Source of the DNA: Membranipora membranacea
Taxonomy: Eukaryota > Bryozoa > Gymnolaemata > Cheilostomatida > Membraniporidae
Assembly: GCA_914767715.1 (NCBI GenBank)
Contig: OU612069.1
Coordinates: 16,799,387 to 16,863,386 of the forward strand
Reading direction: 5' to 3'
DNA length: 64,000 nt
Positions 1 to 12,682 of the stretch are shown in pieces. The notes beneath the pieces were generated by a model. It was not told the origin of the DNA. It saw only the letters and a program-made list of their open reading frames with translations, and searched no databases. Each line of letters begins with the position of its first letter. Position 1 is the stretch's first letter. A program made the translations under genes and the position numbers.

Positions 1-1399
1 TGTTATACTCATTCATTGCGTGGTATGTGTTTCCCAGGTTATAAAGTGACACAGCAATAACAGAGTGATCACTATTCTCACCGTGTATACGCTTACGCAT
101 TTCTAGCGATAGTCTGTAGTATTCCTCAGCTTTGTTATACTCGTTCATTGCTTCGTATGTGTTTCCCAGGTTATTCAGTGACACAGCAATAACAGAGTGA
201 TCACTATTCTCACCGTGTATACGCTTACGCATTTCTAGTGATAGTCTGTAGTATTCCTCAGCTTTGTTATACTCGTTCATTGCTTCGTATGTGTTTCCCA
301 GGTTATTCAGTGACACAGCAATATCAGAATGGTCACTATTCTCACCATGTATACGCTTACGCATTTCTAGTGATAGTCTGTAGTATTCCTCAGCTTTGTT
401 ATACTCGTTCATTGCTTCGTATGTGTTTCCCAGGTTATTCAGTGACACAGAAATATCAGAGTGATCACTATTCTCGCCATGTATACGCTTCTCCATCTCT
501 AGTGATAGTCTGTGGTATTCCTCTGCTTTGTTATACTCATTCATTTCGTGGTATGTGTTTCCCAGGTTACTAAGTGACACAGCAATAGCAGAATGGTCAC
601 TATTCTCACCGTGTATACGCTTACGCATTTCTAGCGATTGTCTGTGGTATTCTGCTGCTTTGTTATATTCATTCATTGCGTGGTATGTGTTTCCCAGGTT
701 ACTAAGTGACACAGCAATAGCAGAATGGTCACTATTCTCACCATGTATACGCTTACGCATTTCTAGTGATAGTCTATGGTATTCTGCTGCTTTGTTATAT
801 TCATTCATTGCGTGGTATGTGTTTCCCAGGTCATTAAGTGACTCAGCAATATAAGAATGGTCACTATTCTCACCGTGTATACGCTTACGCATTTCTAGTG
901 ATAGTCTATGGTATTCTGCAGCTTTGTTATATTCATTCATTGCTTTGTAATCATTACCCAGATCTTGCAGTGACACAGCAATATCAGAATGGTCACTATT
1001 CTCCCCGTGTATACGCTTCTCCATTTCTAGTGATAGTCTGTGGTATTCCTCAGCTTTGTTATACTCATTCATTGCGTGGTATGTGTTTCCCAGGTTACTA
1101 AGTGACAAAGCAATATCAGAGTGGTCACTATTCTCACCGTGTATACGCTTATGCATTTCTAGTGATAGTCTGTAGTATTCTGCTGCTTTGTTATACTCAT
1201 TCATTGCGTGGTATGTGGTACCCAGGTTACTAAGTGACACAGCAATATCAGAGTGATCACTATTCTCCCCATGTATACGCTTACGCATTTCTAGTGATAG
1301 TCTGTAGTATTCCTCAGCTTTGTTATACTCATTCATTTCGTGGTATGTGTTTCCCAGGTTATTCAGTGACACAGCAATATCAGAGTGATCACTATTCTC
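1..1399 (-). repeat. TPR-coding tandem array, copy 1 (132-bp units)
   Basis: About 10.6 units of 132 bp, each coding one 44-residue TPR, run from 1,399 to the window edge. Units are nearly identical at DNA level, differing at a few recurrent sites such as the R/E before KRIHG and the E/C/H after NTY. This implies recent unequal exchange or gene conversion. Confidence 0.9.
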
Positions 1400-4300
1400 A
1401 CCATGTATACGCTTAGCCATTTCTAATGATAGTTTGTAGTTTTTTGCAGCTGAATCATATTGCCGCATTTCATGCATTAAATTTCCTTGGTAAGATACAG
1501 CATCTGACATGTCTGCACAAAAGACATTTTCACTGTATACACGCCTGTACATATCTATTGATGAAATCATACACTCTTCAGCTGCGCACAAATCTCCTAA
1601 TTTAAAATAGTTTTCCACCATTTTTTGAAGTAAGAGAGCAATCTTTGGATGATCGACAGTCTTACTGTAGATGCGGCAGTAAGTTGCCTTTGAGCTCTCA
1701 AAGTATATTTTAGCCTGGTCATAATGCTGTTCTTTGTCGAAGGCCAACCCAACTACATAATATCCATGAGCAGCTGCAGGTACTAAACTCTCCTCTCCAT
1801 ACAAATGTTCAAACATACTCTGATACTTTCTGCTGTATTTGATTGAGGTGGCATTGTCATTCTGTTCATCATACAAATACGCCAGTGCCTCTATACATTC
1901 AAGCAATGCTGAGGTCGGCTGCTGTAAAATAAGAAGTCTTTCTTCAGTGGTCAACTTCTGTAGGTCTCTTCCAATGTTGCTTGCTTCTGAGCTGTCGATA
2001 GATTCACCATAATAATCATACTTCATTTCTTGGCTGGCCTTCAAATAGAAATACTGAAGTGCCCTGAGAAGATAGTTTTCAGCTTTGTCACATTGTCTTA
2101 AGTCAACATATAAGCGCCCTATGCTAAGCAAGTATTCTCCTGATGATTCTTCACCTACACCCTCCAAAGTGCTGAGTGCAGCGATCCGATCTCCTAGATG
2201 ACGCTGGCAGGTAGCGATCCTAAGACACACTGATTTGGTCTTGTAGTATTTATCATTCTCTCTGAGATGAATAAGAACTTCCAGAGCTTGCCTGAAGTAA
2301 AAGTTATCTATGAAAATATTTGCTACCAGATACCTTATTTCTTGATTACAAATGGCGCTGTGACTACCAAGCCAGTCTAGAATGTTCTCCTTGGCCAAGT
2401 GCTGTATTGGCCCGAAGTGCTCATTCAGCAAATTGAATGCTAGCATTGTGTGCCCAGTATGCTGGAGAGTCGATATCTTGCATAGAAATGTCTGGTCATT
2501 CGCATTCGCTGTTGTTTTATAACCCATACACACAGTACCCAATCGATCAGCGTTTACTTCCCCTAGTTTATCCTTTAAAGGAACCATCATATCAGCTAGT
2601 GCCAGGATAAGACCTGTGTGAACATACAATCTATTCCCAGGTGATTTACAATCAATCTTCATTTTTTTAGTTTCTGTTGTTTGCTTCTCTGCTGTTGAAA
2701 TCCTGTCATCTTGAGAGTCATGGTACAGGTAAGCTGAAAGTCGGACAAAACAGGCAACAGCAAGCTGAAAGATCAATGATTTATACAAATCCTCTGACAT
2801 TTTCCCAGTGGAGTGCAGGCGTTCTGCAGTTGTCCATGCATCTTTGCCAAACACCTGATGGATCACTGCCAGATCATACAGCAATATTGAGGGAAATCTG
2901 TAGAGTTGCCTCTTCACGTCTACTGTATAGGCTTGATTCAGCAAGCGATCATCAGGGGTAAAGTCAAACTTCTTCATATCGTTTGCCAGCATGTCTGTAT
3001 TTGCATTTACCCGTGCTTCACTGAGCTTGATAGACTGTGTGCATTCCTTGAGGGTACAAAGTAGGTTACTATTCCCTTTAAAATATACCTCTGTCATATA
3101 GGAGAGCATCGCTGTAAGATCACCTTTCAGGGACTCCTTTGTAGGGTTATTCAGTACATGCTCATATGCAATGCCTAAATCACTGGGAGTAGTTATGAAA
3201 CTGCATATTTTATTACTGTTCTGTCCATTACCTGTTGGTATGTTGCCAGCCTCTGCAGACAAGCCGTCGACTTTGAATCCATTCTTTGATTCGTCCTCAA
3301 ACCACCCATTCAGTTCTTCAATTGCCATATACTTAAGCTTAGTTTCCCCGAGATTACCTATTAGAAAATAGCTGGTCATTGCTAATTTCCTGAAATAGTC
3401 TTCAGTCTGCGGTGTTTTCTTCTCGATTAGAAATATGTATTCGAGATCAGAGTACGGGGTTGCCTCCCCTCGAGCTAGTGAGCCTATAGCTATAACTGAA
3501 AATCCACATGGTGGTTCCTGGACCAGAGTTTCCACACTTTTATCTATGATAGTGTGAACAAAGTCGATCATTCTGTCCGTGCAAAGTGTAGATACTGATT
3601 TAGCCGAATCAACTAGCAGTCCCATCATATCTTCCGTTGGCATTGGTTCTTCTGAATTAACATCGAATCGCATGGATAGTTCGTCAGTTACTTGGTTTTG
3701 AATTCGAACCTCATCTCGTTTCTTATGTAGATTGCTGAGAAGATCAGTAGTTATTTCCTGCTGTTGATCATAGTTGATCACAGCTGATCCTTTCCAGAAT
3801 GTCTGCTGAACCTGGAATACTCTTTCTTTCCAGCCGTCATATCCTGGTTTTCTCACTGACACAGAGTTGAAGAGTGTGTGCGCCTGTAAAATGAAAACAT
3901 GACTCCGCTTATAGTACAAAGTAGCAAAGCACTTGTTGGCTTTGAGAATGCGTTTGGAAGTGTGGGGGGAGCACTGGATGGAATCACTTCGCAATCAGCA
4001 TAATGTTTTCCGCTAGACATCACAGGATTTGTAAGACATCTGATTTGCTTTATTATTGCACCAAGTCGCGCGCCTGTCATGATTGAGATAACTTTGCGTT
4101 TGGATTCTTTTTTTTCATAGTGTGGTGGATTTTTCACCGCAGCTGGACAGTTAAAATTTATTTCACTCAAATTCATGTATCATGTTATTTCTCTTCCCGT
4201 TAGGAGGACTCATCTTTTTATTAAATTTTCTAATTTTATTTTATCAAACCCGCCCAGTACTTTCAATTTCATAGCCATGGAATTTTCCTTAGCAGTAACA

Positions 4301-5443
4301 TTATTACACATGCCTCACAGGATCATTGTTAACCTAAATACTATGTTTTGACAATGATTTTAATAACTCAACACTAGTGGAATCAAATCAGCTAGTATGT
4401 TGCAGCTGAAGCAGCCACACCTTATATTTTAAACAAATCAATAGAAAACAATACAGTGCCATAGGGAGTTAAACCAACTGAAGTAAGTTTTCTTGAGTTC
4501 TGCCTGCTGGCTGACCTCCCTGCCTTGTCATAAATTTGCTTTGTACTCTGTTGTTTGGCTGTTGTTTGGCACACTTGTCTTGCCAGATAAATTAGGTTAC
4601 TATCTTGTCCATATCCCCCTCAATTTATCTTGCCTGATAAAACAGCTTACTAGTTTGTCCATATCCCCCCGCCCCCAATTTGTCTTGCCTGATGAATTTG
4701 GTCACTAGCTGTCCATACCCCCCCCCCCAGATTGCCACATAAATAAAGTTACTATATTTCTCTATATCTCCCTCCTCCCAAAGACAGTCCCAAAGTCAGG
4801 TCAATAGTATTTCCCACTAAGATAGAGTAAGCGTACTTGTTACATTCCCACTAAGATAGTGTCGGCGATTCCCGCATGATCAAACTTTGAATTTGAATAT
4901 TGCTTTACAATCAGCAGCATCTTTAATCCATTATTTCTTCTTTAAAAACATTTTTTTGCCTAAAATTATAAAAATTATACTGCTCAGGAAAAGCTGCTCA
5001 ATCTATTGTAATATTCAAACTCCAAATCAGATCAGAATGGATGGATGGAGTTATTGACAGACAACCTGGATTTTAGACAGTAAATCAACAATAGCATCAT
5101 TGCTTCTACACCTTCCAATGTCGTTACGTCGCCCACAATTAAATACCTCAATGCTAATGCTGCATATTGTGTCCTGTCTAGGTTTTATTAAGTCTATGGT
5201 TAGAGCACTGATTAGTTTTATTATACCAACAGATTGCTGTCGTCATTCTTCGGATAATCTTATTATTTTATTATAGCTTACCCTCAGACAATCTGTCCAG
5301 TCGTCAGTTTTCTGATATTTCTTGTAATAAAACTCTGCTAGTCGTACCAAGTGCTTCACTTGGACCTCCAGATTAAATTTACCTCCTACGCTACAGGAGT
5401 AATCCCTCTTGAACTCGTGTAAATAATCCTCGTTATAAATCAT
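1..5443 (-). CDS. Nucleotidyltransferase-TPR protein, copy 1 (3' end outside window)
   Basis: Two exons are visible: 5,282-5,443 (54 codons) and a main exon from 3,883 down to position 1, where it leaves the window still open. The splice signals are a GTAAGC donor after 5,282 and a TTTACAG acceptor before 3,883. The first exon opens with ATG directly after a TTTCAG acceptor, so further 5' exons may exist. The main exon encodes a nucleotidyltransferase-like motif (G-S-x10-D-L-E), a helical middle region with degenerate TPRs, and from about 1,399 downwards near-identical 44-residue TPR units. No stop interrupts the frame. It is a close paralogue of the gene at 43,798-50,351: the first-exon peptides differ at one of 54 residues (F/Y). 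Function is inferred only. The family resembles DUF294/GlnD-type nucleotidyltransferases joined to kinesin-light-chain-like TPRs, probably a cytoplasmic protein with a binding scaffold. Confidence 0.85.
3898..4082. mobile_element. 180-bp insertion in copy 1 intron, flanked by a 5-bp repeat
   Basis: Copy 1 has 180 bp here that copy 2 lacks near 48,990. The block is flanked by the pentamer CATGA at 3,898-3,902 and 4,078-4,082, which occurs once in copy 2. This fits a small transposon insertion with a 5-bp target-site duplication, or a microhomology deletion in copy 2. It lies just upstream of the main-exon splice acceptor. No terminal inverted repeats are obvious. Confidence 0.55.
4574..4775. 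repeat. Degenerate 50-55-bp minisatellite, about 4 units (copy 1)
   Basis: Four degenerate units share CTTGCC-GATAAA, then ACTAG/ACTAT, then TGTCCATA followed by a C-run. The array lies in the intron of the NTase-TPR gene and is matched in copy 2 at 49,489-49,690. Confidence 0.7.
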
Positions 5444-6057
5444 CTGAAAGACAAGATAAAAATGTCTGTGCAATATCAACGGTCAATAATTGTGAGGCCC
5501 CCTCAAATGTGTTCATGACGGATATGATGGATTTTCTTATACATGTAAATTGTAATTACCTTCCCTTCATCATAGAAGATCAGAAGTAGTCCAGAATAAC
5601 CAACAGTTAGCTTTCAGTTTATTTTAATGGCTTTAGGGCAAAAATTTGACAGTGTTTATATGTGTAGATAGTTTGTATAAATACTATGTCATAGTTTCTA
5701 CACCTCTCAGTTTGCCAGTTAGGGAGAAAATCAGTTTTTTAACTGGAGAAAATAGGAGGAGATAAATCATAATAATTGCCCATGGAATCCCAGTATTTTG
5801 CCTGAGAATACCAAATTATTCCCATTCATACATATTCAGCTCAGTTTAAATTGGAGGAATTGGAGCAAGATTGTAAATCGTACTGCAGGGTGAAATGTTA
5901 TGAGACAGGTTACAATTATGACTCAAAGTCAAATTAAGTCAGCAAATGTATATGCAGAGAGATGTGAGTGCATCTTAGAAAGATTTTCAAAGGCTGCAGC
6001 CACCAAATTCAATCTAATAGAGGGAAATTGTATTTGATATGACCTCTTAAACAACAA

Positions 6058-6153
6058 TTGCTACAAGAGTTTGTGGTCAACTGTTTTGTGAGAGGGCTGC
6101 ATCGAGAGAAGCTGGCAAAGGAAGAAGCAGCTACTGGAATTTCAAGGGTAAAA
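6058..6153 (+). pseudogene. Possible Gag capsid relic (copy 1)
   Basis: A short open stretch encodes a peptide with the pattern F-V-x-G-L followed by basic and acidic residues. This is reminiscent of the end of a retrotransposon Gag capsid domain (F-x-x-G-L). Upstream codons in the same frame are interrupted. The same relic lies in copy 2 at 50,970-51,065, so it predates the duplication. Recognition rests on a short motif and is weak. Confidence 0.3.
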
Positions 6154-6945
6154 CTTTCAAACATTTGTATTAACTCCTTGGTTATAATTAAACCACCACA
6201 TTTACCACGTGCAGACTTAATTCATTCACTTTATAGCTGGTGTAACATACAAATCAGATGACTTCGTCAAGGACCATGGGATGTGAAATAAGTAGAGACA
6301 GCAAAGCTCAGACAATTCTATAATAGAATCGCTAATGTCGTTTCCCTCTGTTTCCGTAAGTTAACCATGTTGACGTCCCTTGTTTATGGTACTGAATTAA
6401 CTGTTGTTTCCTATGACAAGAACATGCTTTTTCGAAGTGACATTTTGATATCATAGAAAATAACAAATGTGCAGTTGACGTGTTTTGGCCTGGAGTGGCT
6501 ACTATAAAAGCACTGGGAGCCCAATGCAAGTCAAGCTTATTGGAACCAAAAATTAAAAGCCATCATATCTATTGGATAAAAGACTGCTGTATTTTCGTAT
6601 CACAGTTGGCTGTATTTTACACACCATTGTCACACCAGGTTGGTTAAAATAAAATTTAGTGATTAAGTAAAACACATAGTTGGATTTCTTCTCCCCTGAC
6701 CTCGTAAATAGAACCTGGATGATGCAAGAAAATATCGTACACTGGCAAAATAACCCAGTACATGGCCATTAAAATCTATTGGTAATGTTATTTGTATTGG
6801 TATAATTGACCTAATCATTTTGTTCTGTCTGATGATCTGAGTCTATGAACTAGGCCTCATGACTGCTTCTCAAGACCCAAAGTTACCCTCCCGATACCGC
6901 CTTGTAACATCTAAAAGTCTTTGCAGTTCCCCGAGACTACATGCA

Positions 6946-7174
6946 GGCTCTCGGCCTATAGACTAAGATCAAAGTGTCATGGCCAATGGCTGATTAGTGC
7001 CTGTTTCAGTTTCTGGCAGCTTGCTGGAAACTCATGATTAGGAGGTCCACCATGGTCTCATCTCTAGGATGCATTCTAGTTTACTAGGGTGTATCACACT
7101 CTCAGTACGAGGACAACGGGAAACTTGCGTCCCTCTTTAGGGGCAGCCCACCCTCTGTTTTGTCATAAACAGGG
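6946..7174 (+). mobile_element. U2 snRNA-headed SINE-like repeat, copy a
   Basis: About 230 bp. The 5' end resembles the first 35 nt of U2 snRNA (CTCGGCCT, then CTAAGATCAAAGTGT). The body is shared with the copies at 12,683, 16,219 (minus) and 51,752. The 3' end is CATAAACAGGG. It was already present before the segmental duplication, since copy 2 has the same insertion. Confidence 0.7.
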
Positions 7175-8364
7175 CATGCAGGCTCTGCATGATATCATAC
7201 TTGCACAGCTGCTGTGATTGGTGGTTTCTAGCCTGTGTTGACAAACCACCCTACCCCCCCCCCCCCCACCTGACTCCGAGGACTTGACATTATGTCTTTC
7301 AATGAGAAATGACCCATTGTGAAGGGTACACATGTTTTGTGACGGTGACCATCCAATAGTGTGGGCAACTGGGGTGTAGGGAAGGCAACTGGAAATTTCA
7401 CAAACGTGAATATAATATATATAGCTGAGGTTTTAGTATTGATAATTTTGTAGGTTTGTGATGGTAGCAACTCTGCTCCAGCAGCCGTTTCCTGTGATTG
7501 AGATTCAACGGCAACAATGGATGTACTAGTTTAGATATTACACCTGGATATCTATTTTTCCCACCCAGAATCTCAGCGGTTGAGGGTGAGATATCTACGC
7601 ACAGTGTTAGAAGTAGAAAATATGAGGTAGGGGGATAACAACCAGGCTGAGTCCCAGCCGCCTGAGGTCTGTGGTGATTACAATTGAAAATGTATCAAGT
7701 TGAGCCATATTTTGGAAAACTCATATTGTTACTATCAGCTGGCTGTAACCTGGGTTATGAAATGAAGGGGGATGCATCCCCCAAGACAAAGGAGGAAGGG
7801 GGACGTCATCCCCTTGATCTCTCAAAATTCTAACACTATCTACGCATATAGATGTCAATGAGACCTTCACACTATCATTCATTAGATTTCCAGTTTAACA
7901 GGTTTAAAACCCTCTTTCACTGGTCTAAATATTTACAGAATAAGTCAGAGCGGCTAATATTCTGAGACCGCGAGAACTATCAGAGCCCTGCGCTTATTAT
8001 TCAAAAGACGCCACAAAGGAGGAAAACAATTTTTATAATAGGATAAAGGGAGATTGAATGTGATTAGAATACTTTGAATTCAAATCAAGAAGCGTTATGA
8101 CTTGTGCTATTCAGGGCCACCATAAAGAGTGAAATCTTTCTTTTTTTTTCCTTCTTGATGATATTCTAAGTTTTCTCAGGGGAGATAAAGTTACGGTATG
8201 GTATTCCCATTCGACTCATTCTGATTCCCCTCTTCTGTTCAGACATTAGCCAATGTCATTGAATACATTATATCCACCGATTCTTAGTTGAGCTACACAA
8301 TCTTCTCTGGACATTGTTCAATACGGTTGTCAGAAGCAGTCAGCCCCAACTAATTTATATTGTG

Positions 8365-9780
8365 AGGAGCAAGCCGATAGAAGTTGGTTGGATGCGTGCC
8401 GAAGTGGTTTTTAAACAAAACAATTTATCTAGTATGTAGGAATATATACAGTATCTATACAGTATATATATATTATAATATCAAGGCCCGAACGTGAGGT
8501 TTCAAACAGACATTACACAACAGACGATACTAAGGCAAAACAATTGAATTATATAACAATAATTGGAGTTATCTCCTCAATATTTTTTTAAGTTTAAAAT
8601 TTAATTTCTCTTGAACTGACAAACTTAGAGGTGTAGAGCTAAGACATACTATTGACACAACCTACCTACACATATAAGTGCTGCCAAATTACTGCCCACT
8701 TCCGTTATAATGAACTGAACCATCTGGACTATAACCCTGAATAACTATCTAACTGGCAGACTCAGAGGTGTCTAAGTCTAAGTCGTCATTGCGGATAGGG
8801 CTACCCCTCTAGAGTACAGGTACAGGGACCCATGGTACTCAAGTCGCAGCCTATACCCTTGCCCGCCGGAACTCCGGCTACATTTTTTATCGAAGAGGCA
8901 GAGGGAAATCTTTTAGCTGCATGTGGGGTGTGCAAACACACAGGGGACCTCCGGTATTTTTAGTCCTGTTCCGCAAGGACCTGGCTAGGATTAATGGCGC
9001 GCCAGTACCAAATCAGAAATGAATGCCGGCTCCGGGAATTGAACCTGGACATCACAGATCATAAGTCCTCACCCTTAACCATCAGACCACTCCTGACTCA
9101 GAAATGTAGAAACCAGATATTTGAAATCAGCATAAAATTTTGATCTAGAAAAATTTAATTCTATATTGCCCCAATTCCGTTAAAATAAACACATTTTTTG
9201 AGCACTTATAGCTAGGTGTCTTCTGGACTAATTTTTTGTTTTTAATGAAGATATAAGACGGATTAAAGTCTCCTCCAGCCTTGTTTTGCCATCAGGGCGT
9301 GAAAACCTTAGCAAAATAAATGTTCAAAAGTCTGCTACAAACAGTCCACTATACGCGGATCTCATCAGTTTTACACTCAAATTTCAGACTCAACGTTTTG
9401 CATATTGAAGGACAGATTCATGTTGTATCTAAGTTGTTCTAACTAAATCTTTGAGATATAGGGTGGACGGGGGAGTTGAAACAAAATGTTGCTCTTTCTG
9501 CCAACCTATAGAAAAAAATGCAGCAATAGCAAAACCGAAATGAATTGGGTAGAGGGCAATGATCAAGGAAAATGTAATCACTTAATAAATTCAGCCGGAT
9601 TAGTGGATTATTTGGATGTTTTTGGGGATATTAAATCAGTATACAAACTTGTCTTTGTCTATAGTTGTGTCAGTAATCTGATCTATCTATAATTCTGCTC
9701 TGACTGACGTCCCAGTAACGACCTTTAAAAACTCAGGCAAGCTATTTGTCAATTGTTTACAAGTGGTTGGCTGTAGTATT
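8365..9780. other. 1.4-kb block present only in duplicate copy 1
   Basis: Copy 2 jumps from the equivalent of 8,364 to that of 9,780 at about 53,187-53,196, so this block was inserted in copy 1 or deleted from copy 2. It contains a tRNA-derived SINE (8,765-9,096). I see no gene in the remainder. Confidence 0.65.
8765..9096 (-). mobile_element. tRNA-derived SINE
   Basis: The reverse strand starts with a tRNA-like head at 9,096-9,022. It has an A-box (TGGTCTGATGGTTAAGGG) and a B-box (GGTTCAATTCC) at normal spacing, then about 250 bp of unrelated body. It ends near 8,765 in a short GACTTA tandem. The acceptor stem does not pair, so it is not a functional tRNA gene. Confidence 0.7.
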
Positions 9781-10959
9781 ACTAAACTCTAGGACCAATT
9801 AAATATGAGAAATTGTTTCCAGCAATCGTACATAAATTCCCATAAGCTTTTTCAGGGCCTGATATGTTCCCTTAATCCATGAATATATATCAGTGCATTT
9901 AGCTGTAGTTGTTTCCTGCTCTCATCTGGTAGAAGGTTAATGTGTTGGTACGATCACATTTTATTCATTTGTCAATCTAGAAGCTTCCTCGTTGTGCAAT
10001 ATTTTCAGATATTTATTAGGACCCTTTTTGCGTACAGGTCATGCTTTACATTGCGCTCACAATAAGCTGTTATTCGATGCAGTCAATGCAAAAAATCTGC
10101 GGTGTTGGAGCATGCTGGGTTTGCTTGTTATGCGGGTATGAGGACGTTAATTCTTAGTCAGTAGGTACATATTGAAGACAGTTTCATTTTAGTTTAGCAT
10201 ACACATTATATACTGCTCCATCGAAACAATCCTTACTGATCTTGCTTGATTTGGATAATAAATAGGTCACAGCTGTCAAATGAATGAAATAAAATTAGAG
10301 TGATGAAGGATGAAAAGCAACTGTGGTAACAACATTTCTTGGCTTATAGTTATCTGTTGGTTGTTAATGTATCTTTCATGTTAGAGAGGTTTGAAATATG
10401 GCCTTGAATGTGAAATATGACAACTTCTTGGTGTCGGGAAAACATCACGTTTCACTTTCAATTTGGTATGACAATGGTACATTATAACTCATTGTTATAG
10501 ATTGTCTTTGCTATTGTCTTGAGCTCGTAATTCTGAATCACGATAGTGTGAAAAGTGACCACAAAGGTGAATTGTATACATGAAAAAAATTCCACCTAGC
10601 CTGAGACGGCGGTTAAAATATACCCATCCTATCTTGTATCTTTTATCTATATCATGCTGTGTTGTAACAATATTAATAATTTAGTGGAAGAGTGCTTGTG
10701 ACTTGAATCGTTTGGTTACAAATTAGGAGACAAGCTTATCAAGCTTATCAAGCTTGTCAAGTCAGGCTAAGATGAAATCTCAGTGTGGCTGTATTCATAA
10801 ATCAAGAAAATCAATTCATTCATATGACAAAGCTATGCCTCGCACAACCTGTTTTGTTACCTGCATAAATGCTATGCACAAATGATGCACTGCAGGCTAA
10901 ACTGACTATTGCAGTATCTCTACCAATTGTCTTGTTACCAATCAGTCACATCACATACT

Positions 10960-12682
10960 TGAAGGCAATCACAATGGAAGTTTGAGAGGCCATAACTTCC
11001 TCAATATTTGGATTCTAAAGCTGGAATTCACTCACACGATAGATTAAAATATGGAGACTAAGATGTGATACGAAAGAGCAGCCTCAAACTAAGTATTTAA
11101 GTTTCCATCCTTCATTCCTGAGGTGCCTTAATGTTTTGATATTAGAAATTGTTCTATTTTAAATTATGCTCTAATCCCATAATTGCTAAAGTACAGTGCA
11201 GCTTTTAATATCCAGACATATATTTGCATAACAATAGATTTAAACTCAGACCATCATACCATTTTTATAAACATCAGTGTCATTTGAGTTGCAAACCAGG
11301 CACATCCGTAACAAAGAAACTTTATACCTTTATACCTTTATACCTTCTCCTATTCTAATTTATGGAGCTTTAAGCCTACACTTTTTGATACTATGCAACA
11401 TATGATCGCACTCAATGACGACTCAATGACAACATGATTCTATACTATCTGATTAATACTTAGCGGCTGAATAAACTAATGTTTGTAAGTTTATAATTAT
11501 TGCCAGCTTTTATTCAATCTGTTCTATTTTTATGTCACAAGCTTACTAATTTATATACCGTTATCAATGTCATGTCATTGACCTATTTACATACACACAC
11601 GTTTTAATCACACTTTCCTTATTATACAGGGTACAATTATAAAAGCAAGAATTCAACATCACTTCGCTATATTGTTGCCATCATTCAGTCCACAAGCATT
11701 AAACCAGTACACTTATGATGCCACAGTAAGGAAAAGGTCCTTTCTTTGAACATGCTGAATAGTTTGGTGTAGGATTCCGGGTTTGATTTATGATTAAGCT
11801 GGCTTGCTTCAAGATCAATCATTTGATCCCTTTGACCATGGTGTCTGACTTGCTTGGCTTATGGGCCTCCAATTCGGAGTCATCTTCAATTCTTTGTTCG
11901 ACTCCTCAATGCTCTTTTGAATTTAAATGGTCATGGGCTTCACATTGTAGATTTTATTGACTTGATAGTCTGCTTCATAGACTTTGAGAACGTTCCTGCT
12001 ATTTAGTAGTAGCCTTTAGAAGGTTGTCCTTTCTCTATTTTGGGACATACATTGTAAAATAGATTTAAAACTGCTTTTTCCTGACAACAATCAGCCCAAT
12101 ACAAAAACACTCTCAATGATCAGTATCTTAAGCATTGAAAACTCTTTGGGACATGGTTTTGGATATAATTTTTGTGTACTTGATGCTCATCTAGGTCGAT
12201 TTTCGACTGATTGATCAGTATACAAAAAGAGAGAGGACGACTATCCGACCATAGCAAGTTTGATGTTGTCTCATGTGCTCAGCTGTGGGAGCTCACCACT
12301 TCAAGCCCAGTGTTGTGAGACGGACTGAGTCGTCCCCTCCCAGCAAGAAAGGGTACAACTCAGACAAATAATTAACACCTTATTACACTAATTGGGCGGC
12401 TATAATGACAAACTGTTGCGGTGACACGGCAGTTTTCAAGTAATTGTGTCCTTGAACTTAAACTCTCTGTTAATCGTTGCCTGGTTGCTCGAAAAAGAGG
12501 GTGAATGACACCATTGTCAAGCATACTTCGCGGCTCACAGGCATAGTATAACAGCAAGGACCTTTTGAGGCACACATTAATTAAGATAATGTTGCTAGTG
12601 GCATCAGCCATCCATTTAGACTTATCTGAGTTAGGCTCAGACATCACCTCTAGCAGCATAGTGCACTCTGGGTTTTTTCTGG
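10960..12682. other. Intergenic DNA without recognised genes
   Basis: AT-rich sequence with only short chance reading frames. There is a small TATACCTT tandem around 11,325-11,345. Nothing else is recognised. Confidence 0.6.

Larger units (their letters stand above)
5444..8364. other. Non-coding segment shared by both duplicate copies
   Basis: This stretch upstream of the NTase-TPR exon is matched by 50,352-53,180. It holds a gag-like relic, one U2-like SINE and a C-run near 7,253. No complete gene is seen. Confidence 0.7.
1..10959. repeat. Segmental duplication, copy 1
   Basis: This segment aligns in the same orientation with 43,798-54,799, covering the NTase-TPR gene and about 5.5 kb upstream of it. 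Homology ends abruptly at 10,959, where copy 2 continues into a 1-kb direct repeat at 54,799. The left limit lies outside the window. Differences are mostly single bases plus a few insertions listed separately. Confidence 0.9.

Noticed and set aside
1-1399. CRISPR-like array
   Set aside because: The regular 132-bp spacing is coding TPR repeats with no variable spacers; the DNA is eukaryotic.
238-1416. Plus-strand frames across the TPR array, copy 1
   Set aside because: They are antisense shadows of the 132-bp coding repeat. Their repeated peptides simply mirror the unit length.
7253-7268. C-run as a possible structured element
   Set aside because: A simple mononucleotide run, shorter in the paralogue (near 52,064); probably slippage.
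9022-9096. Functional tRNA gene on the minus strand
   Set aside because: The acceptor stem is unpaired and a long body with a repetitive tail follows, as in a SINE.
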